Source: an uncultured Alphaproteobacteria bacterium
Lineage (GTDB): Bacteria; Pseudomonadota; Alphaproteobacteria; Bin95
Direction of reading: 5' to 3'
Assembly: GCA_937891825.1 (NCBI GenBank)
Contig: CALAHN010000068.1
Span: 1-64,000 of the forward strand
DNA: 64,000 nucleotides
Shown here: piece by piece, positions 18,786 through 27,549 of the stretch
Numbering within the stretch: position 1 is the first letter of the stretch
Layout: every line of letters begins with the position of its first letter
The notes under the pieces: generated by a model
Database searches by the model: none
What the model was told of the DNA's origin: nothing
The model's input: the letters and a program-made list of their open reading frames with translations, nothing else
Made by a program: the position numbers and the translations under genes

Positions 18786-19910
18786 CTACGAGGTCGCGCC
18801 GAGGACGCCCTCGACCAGATAGTCCATCCGCTCCAGAGCCACATCGCTTTCCTGGAAGCTTTGACCGGCGGTCGCGATGACCTTGCCGGCATTGCTCTTG
18901 AGCGGGCCTTTGATAACGGCGAAGCCGCCCTTCATGATCTCCGCATGCGTCGCGGCGAACTGCTTCCGGGCCGCATCGGTCATGGCTGGCCCGAGGGGGC
19001 TCATCTTCACGAAGCCTTCGGCGAGGCCGCCCCGGACGAAGTTGCCGATCGTTTCGCCGGCAAGCGCCTGCTTGACCATGCCGGTATAGACTTCCGCCCA
19101 GTTCCACTCGGCCCCGGTCAGATATTTCTCCGGCGCGAGCGGGGCCTGATTGGCGTGATAGCCGCAGAGATAGGCGCCGCGCCCTGCGGCCGTCTCCATC
19201 ACGACCTTCGGGCCGTCGACATGGCAGGTCACGACATCGACGCCCTGATCCGCGAGCGCATTAGTCGCTTCCGCTTCCTTGACCGCCATCGACCATTCGC
19301 CCGTGAAGATCACCCGGCAGGTGATCGCGGGATCGACGGCGCGGGCGCCCAGCAGGAAGGAGTTGATGTTAAGAAGCACCTGGGGGATCGGCTTCGCGGC
19401 GACGAACCCGATCTTCTTGGATTTCGTCATGTGGCCGGCGGCGATGCCGTTCAGATACTGGCCCATGCCGATATAGCCGAAATAGGAGCCGGTGTTGGCA
19501 GGGTGCTTGTCCGCGCTCCAGAGTCCGCCGCAATGCTCGAAGCGCACATCCTTGTACTTCGGGGCGACCGCCAGGATATGCGGGTCGAAATAGCCGAACG
19601 AGGTTGGAAACAGCAGCGCCGCGCCGTCGAAATTGATCATGCTTTCCATCGACTTCTGAACGTCGACGGTCTCGGGCACGTTCTCTTCCTCAACGACCGT
19701 GACGCCGGACATCGCCTTGACCGCGGCGGCGCCTTCGGCATGGGCCTGGTTGTAGCCGTAGTCGTCCTTCGGGCCGACATAGATGAAACCGACCGTCAAT
19801 CCGGACGCCCGCGCCGCGCTGAACGGCAGGGCGCTCGCAGCCACGCCGAGAGCGCTGGCGCCAGCAGCTTTCAGGAACGTGCGACGATGCAGAGGAATAC
19901 GGACGGTCAT
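18786..19910 (-). CDS. BMP-family ABC substrate-binding protein (Tat signal)
   Basis: A 374-residue periplasmic binding protein of the BMP/PnrA-like family. It carries a twin-arginine signal (HRRTFLKAAGASALG), and the mature start LTVGFIYVGPKDDYGYNQAH is diagnostic for the family. ADQGVDVVTCHVDGPKVV and GRGAYLCGYHANQAPLAPE follow. I chose the ATG at 19910, preceded by GGAGG eight bases upstream, over the ATG at 19925 that contains this ribosome-binding sequence. It is the first gene of the minus-strand amide operon. Its ligand is unknown, but because the operon encodes amidohydrolases, a ureide or amide is plausible. Tat export suggests folding in the cytoplasm first. Confidence 0.88.
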   Translation of the reverse strand: MTVRIPLHRRTFLKAAGASALGVAASALPFSAARASGLTVGFIYVGPKDDYGYNQAHAEGAAAVKAMSGVTVVEEENVPETVDVQKSMESMINFDGAALLFPTSFGYFDPHILAVAPKYKDVRFEHCGGLWSADKHPANTGSYFGYIGMGQYLNGIAAGHMTKSKKIGFVAAKPIPQVLLNINSFLLGARAVDPAITCRVIFTGEWSMAVKEAEATNALADQGVDVVTCHVDGPKVVMETAAGRGAYLCGYHANQAPLAPEKYLTGAEWNWAEVYTGMVKQALAGETIGNFVRGGLAEGFVKMSPLGPAMTDAARKQFAATHAEIMKGGFAVIKGPLKSNAGKVIATAGQSFQESDVALERMDYLVEGVLGATS

Positions 19911-20213
19911 GGCCAGGGCCTCCATTCAGACGGCTCGGCAGAACGCCGGAGCGCGCGGCTTGTGTGCGCTTGCAGCGTAACGACAGGTCTGTGCGCCGGT
20001 CTTGTGCTAAAATATGCACCTCCCGATGCGTGAAATGCAGCAGTTTGCGACTTTATGCCGGGCGACACCCCATCTGAGAGAATTCTTGCATCGGTCTGCT
20101 GTCGAATTAGCAGAAGACCGCAGCGCTTAGGCTGCTTAGGGTGCAATGCAGCATCAAACCGAGTCTGGCAGCCCGATGAAGCGGCTTCGCCAGCGAAAAC
20201 AGGGGAAGCTGAC
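19911..20213. promoter_or_regulatory. Divergent intergenic region between two importer operons
   Basis: This 303-base gap separates the BMP operon (minus) and the Dpp operon (plus). It contains an AT-rich inverted repeat GTGC-TAAAATAT-GCAC (20004-20019) and an imperfect dyad GGTCTGCT / AGCAGAAGACC (20093-20119). Both are candidate regulator sites. I see no gene or RNA here. Promoters for both operons must lie in it, but no clear -35/-10 pair stands out. Confidence 0.45.
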
Positions 20214-21830
20214 ATGGAGCGTAGAACTTTCTTGAAAGCGGCAGGCGCCGCGACTTTGGGCGCTTCCAGTCTGTCGTTGCTGAAGGCTCTGCCGGCGTCG
20301 GCAGCGCCTTCCGGCGTCGCGGTCGTCGCGATCAGCGAGACGATCAACTCGCTCGACATTCACCGCTCCGGCACCAATCGGCCGAGCTATCAGATCGCGG
20401 TCAACTGCTATGACCGGCTTGTCGCGTTCGGCACGAAGACGATGCCCGACGGCTCGCTCTCCTATGACTACAGCAAGATCGTTCCGGATCTGGCGGCGAG
20501 TTGGGGGCCGTCTGCCGACGGCAAATCGCTGATCTTCAAGCTGCGCGACGACGCCAGGTTCTGGGACGGGGCGCCGGTGACGGCGGCCGACGTCAAGTGG
20601 TCCCTGGACCGCGCGGTCACGCTCGGCGGCTTCCCGGCCGTACAGTTGAAGGCCGGCTCGCTTGAAAAGACGGAGCAGTTCGTCGTGATCGATGACCTGA
20701 CGTTCCGCATCGACCTGATCCGGGAATCCAAGCTGACCATTCCCGATCTCGCCGTGCCGGTGCCGATGATCATCAACTCGAAGCTCGCATTGCAGCACGC
20801 CACGCCTGACGATCCCTGGGCGACCGAATATCTGCATCGCAATCCGGCTGGCAGCGGCGCATTCAAGATCGCGCGCTGGGACCCGGGCCAGCAGATCGTG
20901 TACGAGCGCAATGACGCATGGACCAGCGGCAAGCTCCCCGGAGTGAAGCGCGTCGTCGTGCGCGAAGTGCCGTCCCAGGCGACCAATCGCGCCCTGGTCG
21001 AAAAGGGCGACGTGCAACTGGCTTTCGGCATCCCCGACAAGGATGCGAGCGAGCTTGCCGGCAAACCCGGGGTCAAAGTCGTTTCGACGCCGATTGAAAA
21101 CTGCATGTACTGCATCGGCCTGAACGTGAACTTCGAGCCCTTGAAGGATGTAAAGGTCCGTCAGGCCATCGCCCACGCCGTGCCCTACGCCGACATCTTC
21201 AAGGTGGCCGCCTACAACAAGGGCGCGCCGATGTGGGGCGGGCCGTCCGCGACGCCGGCGAACATCGCCTGGCCGCAGCCCTTCCCCTACGATACCGACT
21301 ACGACAAGGCCAAGGAACTGATGGCCGCGAGCAGCATGCCCGGCGGTTTCGAGACGACGATTTCGATCGATCTGTCCCAGTCGAACTGGATGGAGCCGAC
21401 GGCCCTGTTGCTGCAGGAAGGCCTAGCGAAAATCGGCATCAAGACTGTCGTCGACAAGATCCCCGGCGCCAACTGGCGCACGGCCTCGCTCGTCGAGAAG
21501 CGCTTGCCGATCCACCTGGAAACCTTCGGCGGCTGGCTGAACTATGCTGACTATTATTTCTTCTGGGCCTATGTCAAAGGCCATCTGTTCAATTCGTCCA
21601 ACTACTACAACGCTGAAATCGAAACGCTGGTCGATGAGACCCTGCATGCGGAGACCGACTCGCCCGGCTATGAGGCAAAGATCAAGCGCATGATCGAGAT
21701 CGCGTTCCATGACGTGCCGCGCATCCCGATCTGGCAGCCGACGCTGAACTCGGCGATGTCGACCAAGCTGGCGGGCTACGAGTACTGGTTCCACCGCCAG
21801 CTCGACGTTCGCAAGTTCGACGTTTCGTAG
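20214..21830 (+). CDS. Peptide/nickel-type ABC substrate-binding protein (family 5, Tat)
   Basis: A 538-residue SBP family 5 (DppA/OppA-like) periplasmic protein with a twin-arginine signal (MERRTFLKAAGAATLG). The core contains VVAISETINSLDIHRSG, WGPSADGKSLIFKLRDDARFWDG (the conserved FxLR..FxDG signature) and SLDRAVTLGG. The ATG at 20214 follows an AGGGGA ribosome-binding sequence and gives the signal peptide. It is nine bases upstream of the first permease, in a complete dpp-like operon reaching 25463. Peptides, nickel chelates or other small molecules are possible ligands. Its divergent neighbour is the amide operon and its convergent neighbour is allophanate hydrolase, so an amide or ureide is another option. 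Confidence 0.88.
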   Translation: MERRTFLKAAGAATLGASSLSLLKALPASAAPSGVAVVAISETINSLDIHRSGTNRPSYQIAVNCYDRLVAFGTKTMPDGSLSYDYSKIVPDLAASWGPSADGKSLIFKLRDDARFWDGAPVTAADVKWSLDRAVTLGGFPAVQLKAGSLEKTEQFVVIDDLTFRIDLIRESKLTIPDLAVPVPMIINSKLALQHATPDDPWATEYLHRNPAGSGAFKIARWDPGQQIVYERNDAWTSGKLPGVKRVVVREVPSQATNRALVEKGDVQLAFGIPDKDASELAGKPGVKVVSTPIENCMYCIGLNVNFEPLKDVKVRQAIAHAVPYADIFKVAAYNKGAPMWGGPSATPANIAWPQPFPYDTDYDKAKELMAASSMPGGFETTISIDLSQSNWMEPTALLLQEGLAKIGIKTVVDKIPGANWRTASLVEKRLPIHLETFGGWLNYADYYFFWAYVKGHLFNSSNYYNAEIETLVDETLHAETDSPGYEAKIKRMIEIAFHDVPRIPIWQPTLNSAMSTKLAGYEYWFHRQLDVRKFDVS

Positions 21831-21839
21831 ATCCGGGCA

Positions 21840-22868
21840 ATGGGCGGTTTTGTCCGCGGGCGGATGATCGCCCGGCGCATCATCCAGGCCTTGCCGGTGT
21901 TGTTCGGGGTCGTGCTGGTCACATTCCTGTTGACCCGCGCGCTCCCCGGCGACCCGGCCGCCTATTTCGCGGGCCCGGCGGCCGACGCAAAATCGATCGC
22001 CCAGATCCGCGAATCGCTCGGGCTGGACCGCCCGCTGCCGGAACAATTCTGGCTCTATCTCAAGGACCTGGCGACCGGCGACCTTGGGGTTTCTATTTCG
22101 ACCGGCCAGCCCGTCATGGCCGAACTGGCCCGGCGCCTGCCGGCCTCGCTTGAGCTGACGCTTGGGGCATTGCTGATCTCGCTCGCGATCGCCGTGCCGA
22201 TGGGCGTGCTCGCCGCGACCCGGCCGGGCCGGCCGATCGATCATTTCTGCCGGATTTTGGCGACGGCGGGCGTGTCGCTCCCCACATTCTTCACCGGCCT
22301 GGCGCTGCTTTTCATATTCTACTACCTGCTCGGCTGGGCGCCCGCGCCCATCGGACGCCTGGACTTCGCCTATCTCCCGCCGGACCCGGTCACAGGGTTT
22401 TATGTGATCGACGCCTTGCTGGCAGGCGATACGGAAACGGCGGTCGCCGCGTTCTCCCAACTCATTCTGCCGATGGCGACGCTGGCGCTCTTCACCCTGG
22501 CGCCGATCACCCGGATGACGCGCGGCGCCATGCTGCAGGCGCTCGGCAGCGATTTCATTCGGACCGCGAAGGCGGCGGGCCTCAGCCGCCGCAAGATCAT
22601 CGGCCGCTACGCCTTCCAGAACGCCATGCTGCCGGTCGTGACGACCCTCGGCATGGTCTTCTCCTTCACCCTCGGCGCCAATGTGCTGGTCGAGAAGGTC
22701 TTCGCATGGCCGGGCATCGGATCCTTCGCGGTCGAGGCGCTGGTCGTTTCCGACTACGCCGCGGTGCAGGGCTTCGTGCTGTCGATGGCGCTGCTGTTCG
22801 TCTGCCTGAACCTCGCCATCGATATTCTGTACACATTGATCGATCCGAGGGTCAGCATAGATGGATGA
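21840..22868 (+). CDS. Dpp-type ABC permease (DppB-like)
   Basis: A 342-residue permease of the DppB/OppB family with about six transmembrane helices. The N-terminus ARRIIQALPVLFGVVLVTFLL and LPGDPAAYFAGP match the family. MTRGAMLQALGSDFIRTAKAAGLSRRKII is the conserved EAA loop, and NVLVEKVFAWPGIGSFAVEALVVSDY the usual C-terminal stretch. The start may be ATG 21840 or ATG 21864 (MIARRII). It overlaps the DppC-like gene by eight bases. Confidence 0.88.
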   Translation: MGGFVRGRMIARRIIQALPVLFGVVLVTFLLTRALPGDPAAYFAGPAADAKSIAQIRESLGLDRPLPEQFWLYLKDLATGDLGVSISTGQPVMAELARRLPASLELTLGALLISLAIAVPMGVLAATRPGRPIDHFCRILATAGVSLPTFFTGLALLFIFYYLLGWAPAPIGRLDFAYLPPDPVTGFYVIDALLAGDTETAVAAFSQLILPMATLALFTLAPITRMTRGAMLQALGSDFIRTAKAAGLSRRKIIGRYAFQNAMLPVVTTLGMVFSFTLGANVLVEKVFAWPGIGSFAVEALVVSDYAAVQGFVLSMALLFVCLNLAIDILYTLIDPRVSIDG

Positions 22869-23742
22869 ACCAGCCGCAGAAACCGCCCTGCCCTCGAACG
22901 CAGGCTTCGCAAGGCGCTCGCTGTACATCCTGTCGGCGAACCCGGTCAGCTTCGTCGCCCTTGGCGGCTTCGGCCTGATCGTCCTGGCCGCCGTCTTCGG
23001 TCCCTGGCTGGCCCCCTACGATCCCCTGCTGACCGACGCCGCCATCGCGCTCCAGGCGCCGACCGCGGCTCACTGGTTCGGCACCGATCAGCTTGGCCGC
23101 GACGTTTTCAGCCGCGTTCTGGTCGCGACCCGGCTCGACCTCACGATCTCCGTGCTCGCCGTCGCGCTGTCCTTCGTCGTCGGCGCCGGGATCGGCACGA
23201 TGGCCGGCTATTATGGCGGCAGGGCCGACCGGATCGCCAGCCGGGTCGTCGATACGATCATGGCCTTCCCGCTGTTCGTGCTGGCGATGGGCATCGTCGC
23301 GGCGATGGGCAATTCGGTCGAGAACATCATCTACGCGACGGCGATCATCAATGTGCCGTTCTATGCGCGCGTCGCCCGGGCGGAGGCCAACATCCGGCGG
23401 AATGCCGGCTTCGTGCAAGCCGCCAAGCTTTCCGGCAACAGCGGCATGCGGATCGTCGGCATGCATCTGTTTCCGAACGCGCTGCCGCCGATGGCGGTGC
23501 AGGCGTCGCTCAATCTCGGCTGGGCGATCCTGAACGCGGCGGGGCTGTCCTTCATCGGCCTTGGCGTGAAGCCGCCGACGCCGGAATGGGGAATCATGGT
23601 CGCGGAAGGCGCCAACTTCATCGTCTCCGGCGAATGGTGGCTGGCGTTGTTTCCAGGCGGCGCGCTGATGATCACGGTCTTCACCTTCAATCTGATGGGC
23701 GACGCGCTCCGGGACATCGTCGACCCGAGGAAACGGACATGA
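22861..23742 (+). CDS. Dpp-type ABC permease (DppC-like)
   Basis: A 293-residue permease of the DppC/OppC family. It has WLAPYDPLLTDAAIALQAPT, then the invariant HWFGTDQLGRDVFSRVLVATR, and the EAA loop NIRRNAGFVQAAKLSGNSGM. FIGLGVKPPTPEWGIMV and the C-terminal LMGDALRDIVDPR complete the pattern. It overlaps the DppB-like gene by eight bases and the ATPase gene by four (ATGA), so all are translationally coupled. Together with DppB it forms the channel. Confidence 0.9.
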   Translation: MDEPAAETALPSNAGFARRSLYILSANPVSFVALGGFGLIVLAAVFGPWLAPYDPLLTDAAIALQAPTAAHWFGTDQLGRDVFSRVLVATRLDLTISVLAVALSFVVGAGIGTMAGYYGGRADRIASRVVDTIMAFPLFVLAMGIVAAMGNSVENIIYATAIINVPFYARVARAEANIRRNAGFVQAAKLSGNSGMRIVGMHLFPNALPPMAVQASLNLGWAILNAAGLSFIGLGVKPPTPEWGIMVAEGANFIVSGEWWLALFPGGALMITVFTFNLMGDALRDIVDPRKRT

Positions 23743-25463
23743 CGGCAGCGGCGGCCCAACATCCCCTAGTCGCGGTCGATGGCCTGACCGTCGAGTTCAC
23801 GACCCGCGACGGCATCGTCACCGCCGTCAGCGACGTCTCGTTCAGCCTGGCGCCCGGCGAGACCCTGGGCATCGTCGGCGAGTCCGGGTCCGGCAAGTCG
23901 GTCACCTCCTACGCCCTCATGCGCATCCTCGACGACAACGGCCGGGTCGCGGCCGGCGACATATCCTATTCCGGCGTCGATCTCGTGGCCGCGGACGACA
24001 AGACCATGCGCGCGATCCGCGGCCGCGAAATCTCGATGATCTTCCAGAACCCGCGGAGCGCCCTCAACCCGATCCGCAAGGTCGGCGACCAGATTGCGGA
24101 TGTGCTGCGCCAACACGGCATGGCGGCGGGCGTCGAAGCCCGGCGGCGCGCCGTGGCGCTTCTGGAGACCGTGCGCATCCAACAGCCGGAGGCACGTTAT
24201 CACGCCTATCCCCATGAACTCTCCGGCGGCATGTGCCAGCGCGTCGTGATCGCTCTCGCCCTCGCCTGCGAACCTCGCGTCCTGATCGCGGACGAGCCGA
24301 CGACCGGCCTCGACGTGACGACCCAGAAGACGATCCTCGACCTCGTCCGCGATCTCGCGGGCGAGCGCGGCATGTCGATGGCCTTGATCACCCACGATCT
24401 CGGCCTCGCCGCCGAATATTGCGACCGCCTGATCGTGATGAAGGCGGGCAAGGTCGTCGAAGCTGCATCGACCGAAGCTCTCTTCAACAATCCCCAGCAC
24501 GCCTATACCCGCGCGCTGATCCGCGCGACGCCCAGGCGTGGCGCGCGGCTCCGCAGCTTGTTGCCCGAGAACGACCCCCGGCGCGGCCAGCCGCAGCCCG
24601 AGGCGAATCTCCGGCAAGGCGACAGCGCCGCCGGCGGTCAGCCCCTGGTGTCGGTCAAGGAACTGGTGAAGTCCTTCGCGCCCGCCGCATCCGGCCTGCC
24701 GTTCCTCAAGCCGAAGGCGCCGGCGACGCCTGCCGTCAGGGCCGTCGATGCGATCAGCTTCGATATCTGGCCGGGCGAAAGCGTCGGCCTGGTCGGCGAG
24801 TCCGGTTGCGGGAAATCGACGACCTCGCTGATGCTGATGCGGCTGCTCGACCCCACGTCCGGAAGCATCCTGTTCGAGGGCGAGGATATCGCCGCCACGC
24901 CCTCCGGCCGCTTCCCGAAGCACCCCATGCGCTCCAAATTGCAGATGGTGTTCCAGGACCCGACAGACTCCCTCAATCCCCGGTTCACCGCCCAGCAATG
25001 CATCGCGGACCCGGTCGCCCGATTGGGCGGCTTGAGCGGCAGGAAGGCGATCGCCGACCGCGCGGCGGAACTGGCGGATATGGTGCGCTTCCCCAGGGGC
25101 CTGCTGGACCGGTTCCCGCACCAGTTGTCCGGCGGCCAGAAAGCCCGGGTCGGCATCGCGCGGGCTCTCGCTCTCCGCCCCAGCTTCCTGGTGCTGGATG
25201 AGCCGACGGCGGCGCTCGACGTATCGGTGCAGGCGGTCGTGCTGAACCTGCTCGCCGATCTCCGGTCGGAGCTGGGGCTGACCTATCTGTTCGTCTCCCA
25301 CGACCTGACCGTCGTCCGCCTGCTCTGCGAGCGCGTCATCGTCATGCGCGCCGGCAAGATCATCGAGCAAGGGCGGACTGACGACGTGATGGACAATCCG
25401 CAGTCCGACTATACGGCGACCCTGCTCGCCGCCTCGCCGCAGCCGCCGGCGGCGCTGCTTTAG
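23739..25463 (+). CDS. Fused DppD-DppF ABC ATPase
   Basis: A 574-residue fusion of both ATPases of a peptide/nickel importer. Half 1 has Walker A GESGSGKSVTS, signature LSGGMCQRVVIA and Walker B VLIADEPTTGLD. Half 2 has GESGCGKSTTS, LSGGQKARVGIA and FLVLDEPTAALD. The oligopeptide C-terminal motif is seen after each half (HAYTRALIRATPRR, SDYTATLLAASPQ). Such fused ATPases occur in GsiA/YejF-type systems. The ATG at 23739 makes an ATGA overlap with the DppC-like gene. The stop codon is immediately followed by a composite palindrome, which could end transcription. Confidence 0.9.
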   Translation: MTAAAAQHPLVAVDGLTVEFTTRDGIVTAVSDVSFSLAPGETLGIVGESGSGKSVTSYALMRILDDNGRVAAGDISYSGVDLVAADDKTMRAIRGREISMIFQNPRSALNPIRKVGDQIADVLRQHGMAAGVEARRRAVALLETVRIQQPEARYHAYPHELSGGMCQRVVIALALACEPRVLIADEPTTGLDVTTQKTILDLVRDLAGERGMSMALITHDLGLAAEYCDRLIVMKAGKVVEAASTEALFNNPQHAYTRALIRATPRRGARLRSLLPENDPRRGQPQPEANLRQGDSAAGGQPLVSVKELVKSFAPAASGLPFLKPKAPATPAVRAVDAISFDIWPGESVGLVGESGCGKSTTSLMLMRLLDPTSGSILFEGEDIAATPSGRFPKHPMRSKLQMVFQDPTDSLNPRFTAQQCIADPVARLGGLSGRKAIADRAAELADMVRFPRGLLDRFPHQLSGGQKARVGIARALALRPSFLVLDEPTAALDVSVQAVVLNLLADLRSELGLTYLFVSHDLTVVRLLCERVIVMRAGKIIEQGRTDDVMDNPQSDYTATLLAASPQPPAALL

Positions 25464-25564
25464 ATCAAACCAACCTTAGGCGGAATCGCCTAAGGTTGGA
25501 TAATTTGATCCCTATCAATTAGATAGAGCATGGACCGCGCGTCCACCTGGACGCGCCTTGCTCT
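25464..25564. repeat. Composite extragenic palindrome, copy 2 (between convergent genes)
   Basis: The first palindrome (25464-25510) has arms AACCTTAGGCG / CGCCTAAGGTT around a GAAT loop, flanked by GATC on both sides. The second palindrome (25525-25564) has outer arms AGAGCA / TGCTCT and inner arms GCGCGTCCA / TGGACGCGC. It is the best-preserved of three copies. It fills the gap between the stop codons of the Dpp ATPase and allophanate hydrolase genes, where it can work as a bidirectional terminator. A perfect FNR-like box (25505-25518) occurs by overlap with it. Confidence 0.75.
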
Positions 25565-25577
25565 AGGCAGCAGCTTT

Positions 25578-27407
25578 TCAGGACGCTTTGGCGCTCGCCA
25601 GGAAAGCGCGCCAGCCGCCGAAACCCGTGATCTCCTCGGCGCCGACAAGCCCGGCTGGCTCGCACAGGAAACCCTTCACCTGGCGTCCGCCGGCCAGATC
25701 GACCGTGCCGATGCCGAGCGGCTGCGGAATCTCGGTCATAAAATCGCCGAAAGCCGTCCGCGGCATCGCCCAGACCTCCAGCGCGATCGCGGCGCCGCCA
25801 GCGTCCTGGCGCACCAGGCCCGGCCGCTTCGGCGGGCCGCCGGCGAGGCTGTATAGCCGGTATATGGGCGCTGTCTCGCCTTCAAACAGCAATCGTCCGC
25901 CCCGTCCGGATACCTGACTGTTGAGCGGCAAGCCCTGCATATGCGCGCCGACGAGCGCCACGGCGATCTCCTCCGGTCCGACATCGGGCGCTGGTCCGTC
26001 TGCGGGCGGAAGCGCCCATCCGGTCGCCCCCAGCGTCGGCGCCTCGGCCGCATGCAGGCGGGCGCCGACAGCCGCAAGCAATCCGTCGCGGTCCGCCGCC
26101 GCCAGAAGCGTTACGCTGCCAGGCCGGCCGTCGCTTCGGGCGCGGGTCGGCACGGCGAGGCCGCACATCTGCAAGAGATTGACGAAGTTCGTATATGTGC
26201 CAAGCCGCGTGTTCGGCTCAACCGGGTCCGCCGCCAGATCGGCCACGGAGTAGAAGGTCGGGATGCTTGGGACGCACATCAGATCGACGCTGGCGATCGT
26301 CGGCTCAAGCTGGCGGCGAAGATCGGCGAGCTTGTAGAGCGCGTCGAAAGCGTCGGCGGCTGAAAAGCCCGCGGCGCTGCCGATGATCTTGGCGGTCACC
26401 GGATGCAGCGTTTCGGGGCGGGCTTCGATCTGCTGGCGGATGGCGGCATAGCGCTCGGCGACCCAGGGGCCGTGATAGAGCAAGCTGGCGACCGCTTGAA
26501 ATGGCGCAAAATCGATCGCGACGATCTCGCCGCCCAATGCTTCGAGCTTGCGCAGACTTTGGCGGTAGGAGGCTTCCTGTACCGCGTCCCCATCGAAGGT
26601 CAGCGTCGCATCGTCGGGCACGCCGATCTTGAAGCGCTTGGGCAGAGGCCAGGCTTGGGGATTGGCGCCCGACCGGGAATAGGCGTCGGCGGGATCGTGC
26701 CCGGCCATTGCCTGCATGGCGGCGAAGGCATCGCCGACCGTCAAGGCGAACACGGAAATCGTGTCCAATGTCCGGCAAGCTGGAACGACGCCCGTCGCAG
26801 AAATCAGGCCGAGACTGGGCTTCAGCCCGACAATATTGTTCAGGGCCGCGGGAACCCGGCCCGAGCCCGCCGTATCCGTGCCGAGGCTGAACGCGACCGC
26901 GCCATGGGCGACGATCACGCCGGACCCGGAACTCGAACCGCCCGGAACGATTGCCGGATCGATAGCGTTCAACGGGACCGGATAGGGCGTGCGAACGCCG
27001 ACTAGCCCGGTCGCAAATTGATCGAGGTTAGTTTTTCCGACCGGGATCGCGCCTGCGTCCCGCAAGCGCCGGACGGCGAATGCGTCTGCATCCGGTTCAT
27101 AGGCGAAATCCGGGCAGGCGGCGGTCGTCGGCATGCCTCTGACGTCGATATTGTCCTTCACGGCGAAGGGCAGCCCCCACAGCGGCTTCCGGATCGGATC
27201 GAACGGTCCGATTTCCGCGGCCGCGGCCAGAAGCGCGCCCATCGGCGCCAGGTGGAGGAAGATGCCCGGATCGCGGACGGCGTCGATGCGCCTCAGCGTT
27301 TCGGTCAGCATGTCCTCAATCGACAGGCCTGCCGCATAAGCCGCGTGCAAGCTGGCCTTGTCGAACGGCAGGGACTGCAGCGCCGGAAACACCATGAAAC
27401 CATCCAT
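25578..27407 (-). CDS. atzF: Allophanate hydrolase
   Basis: About 609 residues, matching AtzF-type allophanate hydrolases (allophanate to two ammonia and two CO2). The N-terminal amidase-signature domain has the Ser-cisSer-Lys triad: Lys in PFAVKDNIDV and the serines in PGGSSSGSGV. The C-terminal domain (about residues 470-609), with LVGAHMQGLPLNSQ and YRLYSLAGGPPKRPGLVRQ, is the small AtzF C-terminal domain. The start is uncertain: ATG 27407 and ATG 27395 are both possible and no good ribosome-binding sequence is visible. It is divergent from a LysR gene with two palindromes between them. It supplies the step after biuret hydrolase. Confidence 0.9.
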   Translation of the reverse strand: MDGFMVFPALQSLPFDKASLHAAYAAGLSIEDMLTETLRRIDAVRDPGIFLHLAPMGALLAAAAEIGPFDPIRKPLWGLPFAVKDNIDVRGMPTTAACPDFAYEPDADAFAVRRLRDAGAIPVGKTNLDQFATGLVGVRTPYPVPLNAIDPAIVPGGSSSGSGVIVAHGAVAFSLGTDTAGSGRVPAALNNIVGLKPSLGLISATGVVPACRTLDTISVFALTVGDAFAAMQAMAGHDPADAYSRSGANPQAWPLPKRFKIGVPDDATLTFDGDAVQEASYRQSLRKLEALGGEIVAIDFAPFQAVASLLYHGPWVAERYAAIRQQIEARPETLHPVTAKIIGSAAGFSAADAFDALYKLADLRRQLEPTIASVDLMCVPSIPTFYSVADLAADPVEPNTRLGTYTNFVNLLQMCGLAVPTRARSDGRPGSVTLLAAADRDGLLAAVGARLHAAEAPTLGATGWALPPADGPAPDVGPEEIAVALVGAHMQGLPLNSQVSGRGGRLLFEGETAPIYRLYSLAGGPPKRPGLVRQDAGGAAIALEVWAMPRTAFGDFMTEIPQPLGIGTVDLAGGRQVKGFLCEPAGLVGAEEITGFGGWRAFLASAKAS

Positions 27408-27481
27408 CCAAATCGGCAGGGCCGGCAGAGCGCCGTTCGTTTTCGCCCTTGAAACGCGCGACAACATTACGCCCAGCCCAC

Positions 27482-27505
27482 AGCGACGTATTGTGCTATG
27501 TCGCT
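27482..27505. promoter_or_regulatory. Imperfect palindrome in atzF-lysR intergenic region
   Basis: A 24-base dyad, AGCGAC-g-TA-ttgtgc-TA-t-GTCGCT, lies between the atzF and LysR starts. Its arms match on both sides of a six-base centre. Such dyads with T-N11-A character are typical LysR-type binding sites. It is a candidate operator for the regulator at 27550. Confidence 0.45.
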
Positions 27506-27513
27506 ACCGATCC

Positions 27514-27530
27514 GCTGCAAGAATTGCAGC
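27514..27530. promoter_or_regulatory. Perfect 7-3-7 palindrome upstream of lysR
   Basis: GCTGCAA-GAA-TTGCAGC is a perfect inverted repeat ending 19 bases upstream of the LysR start codon. The position suits autorepression by a LysR-type protein, with the neighbouring dyad at 27482-27505 serving activation of atzF. No binding data exist. Confidence 0.5.
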
Positions 27531-27549
27531 AGAAGCGGAAGGGTCGGCG

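Noticed and set aside
25505-25518. Perfect FNR-like box TTGATCCCTATCAA
   Set aside because: It sits between convergent gene ends within the palindromic repeat, with no start codon nearby to regulate.
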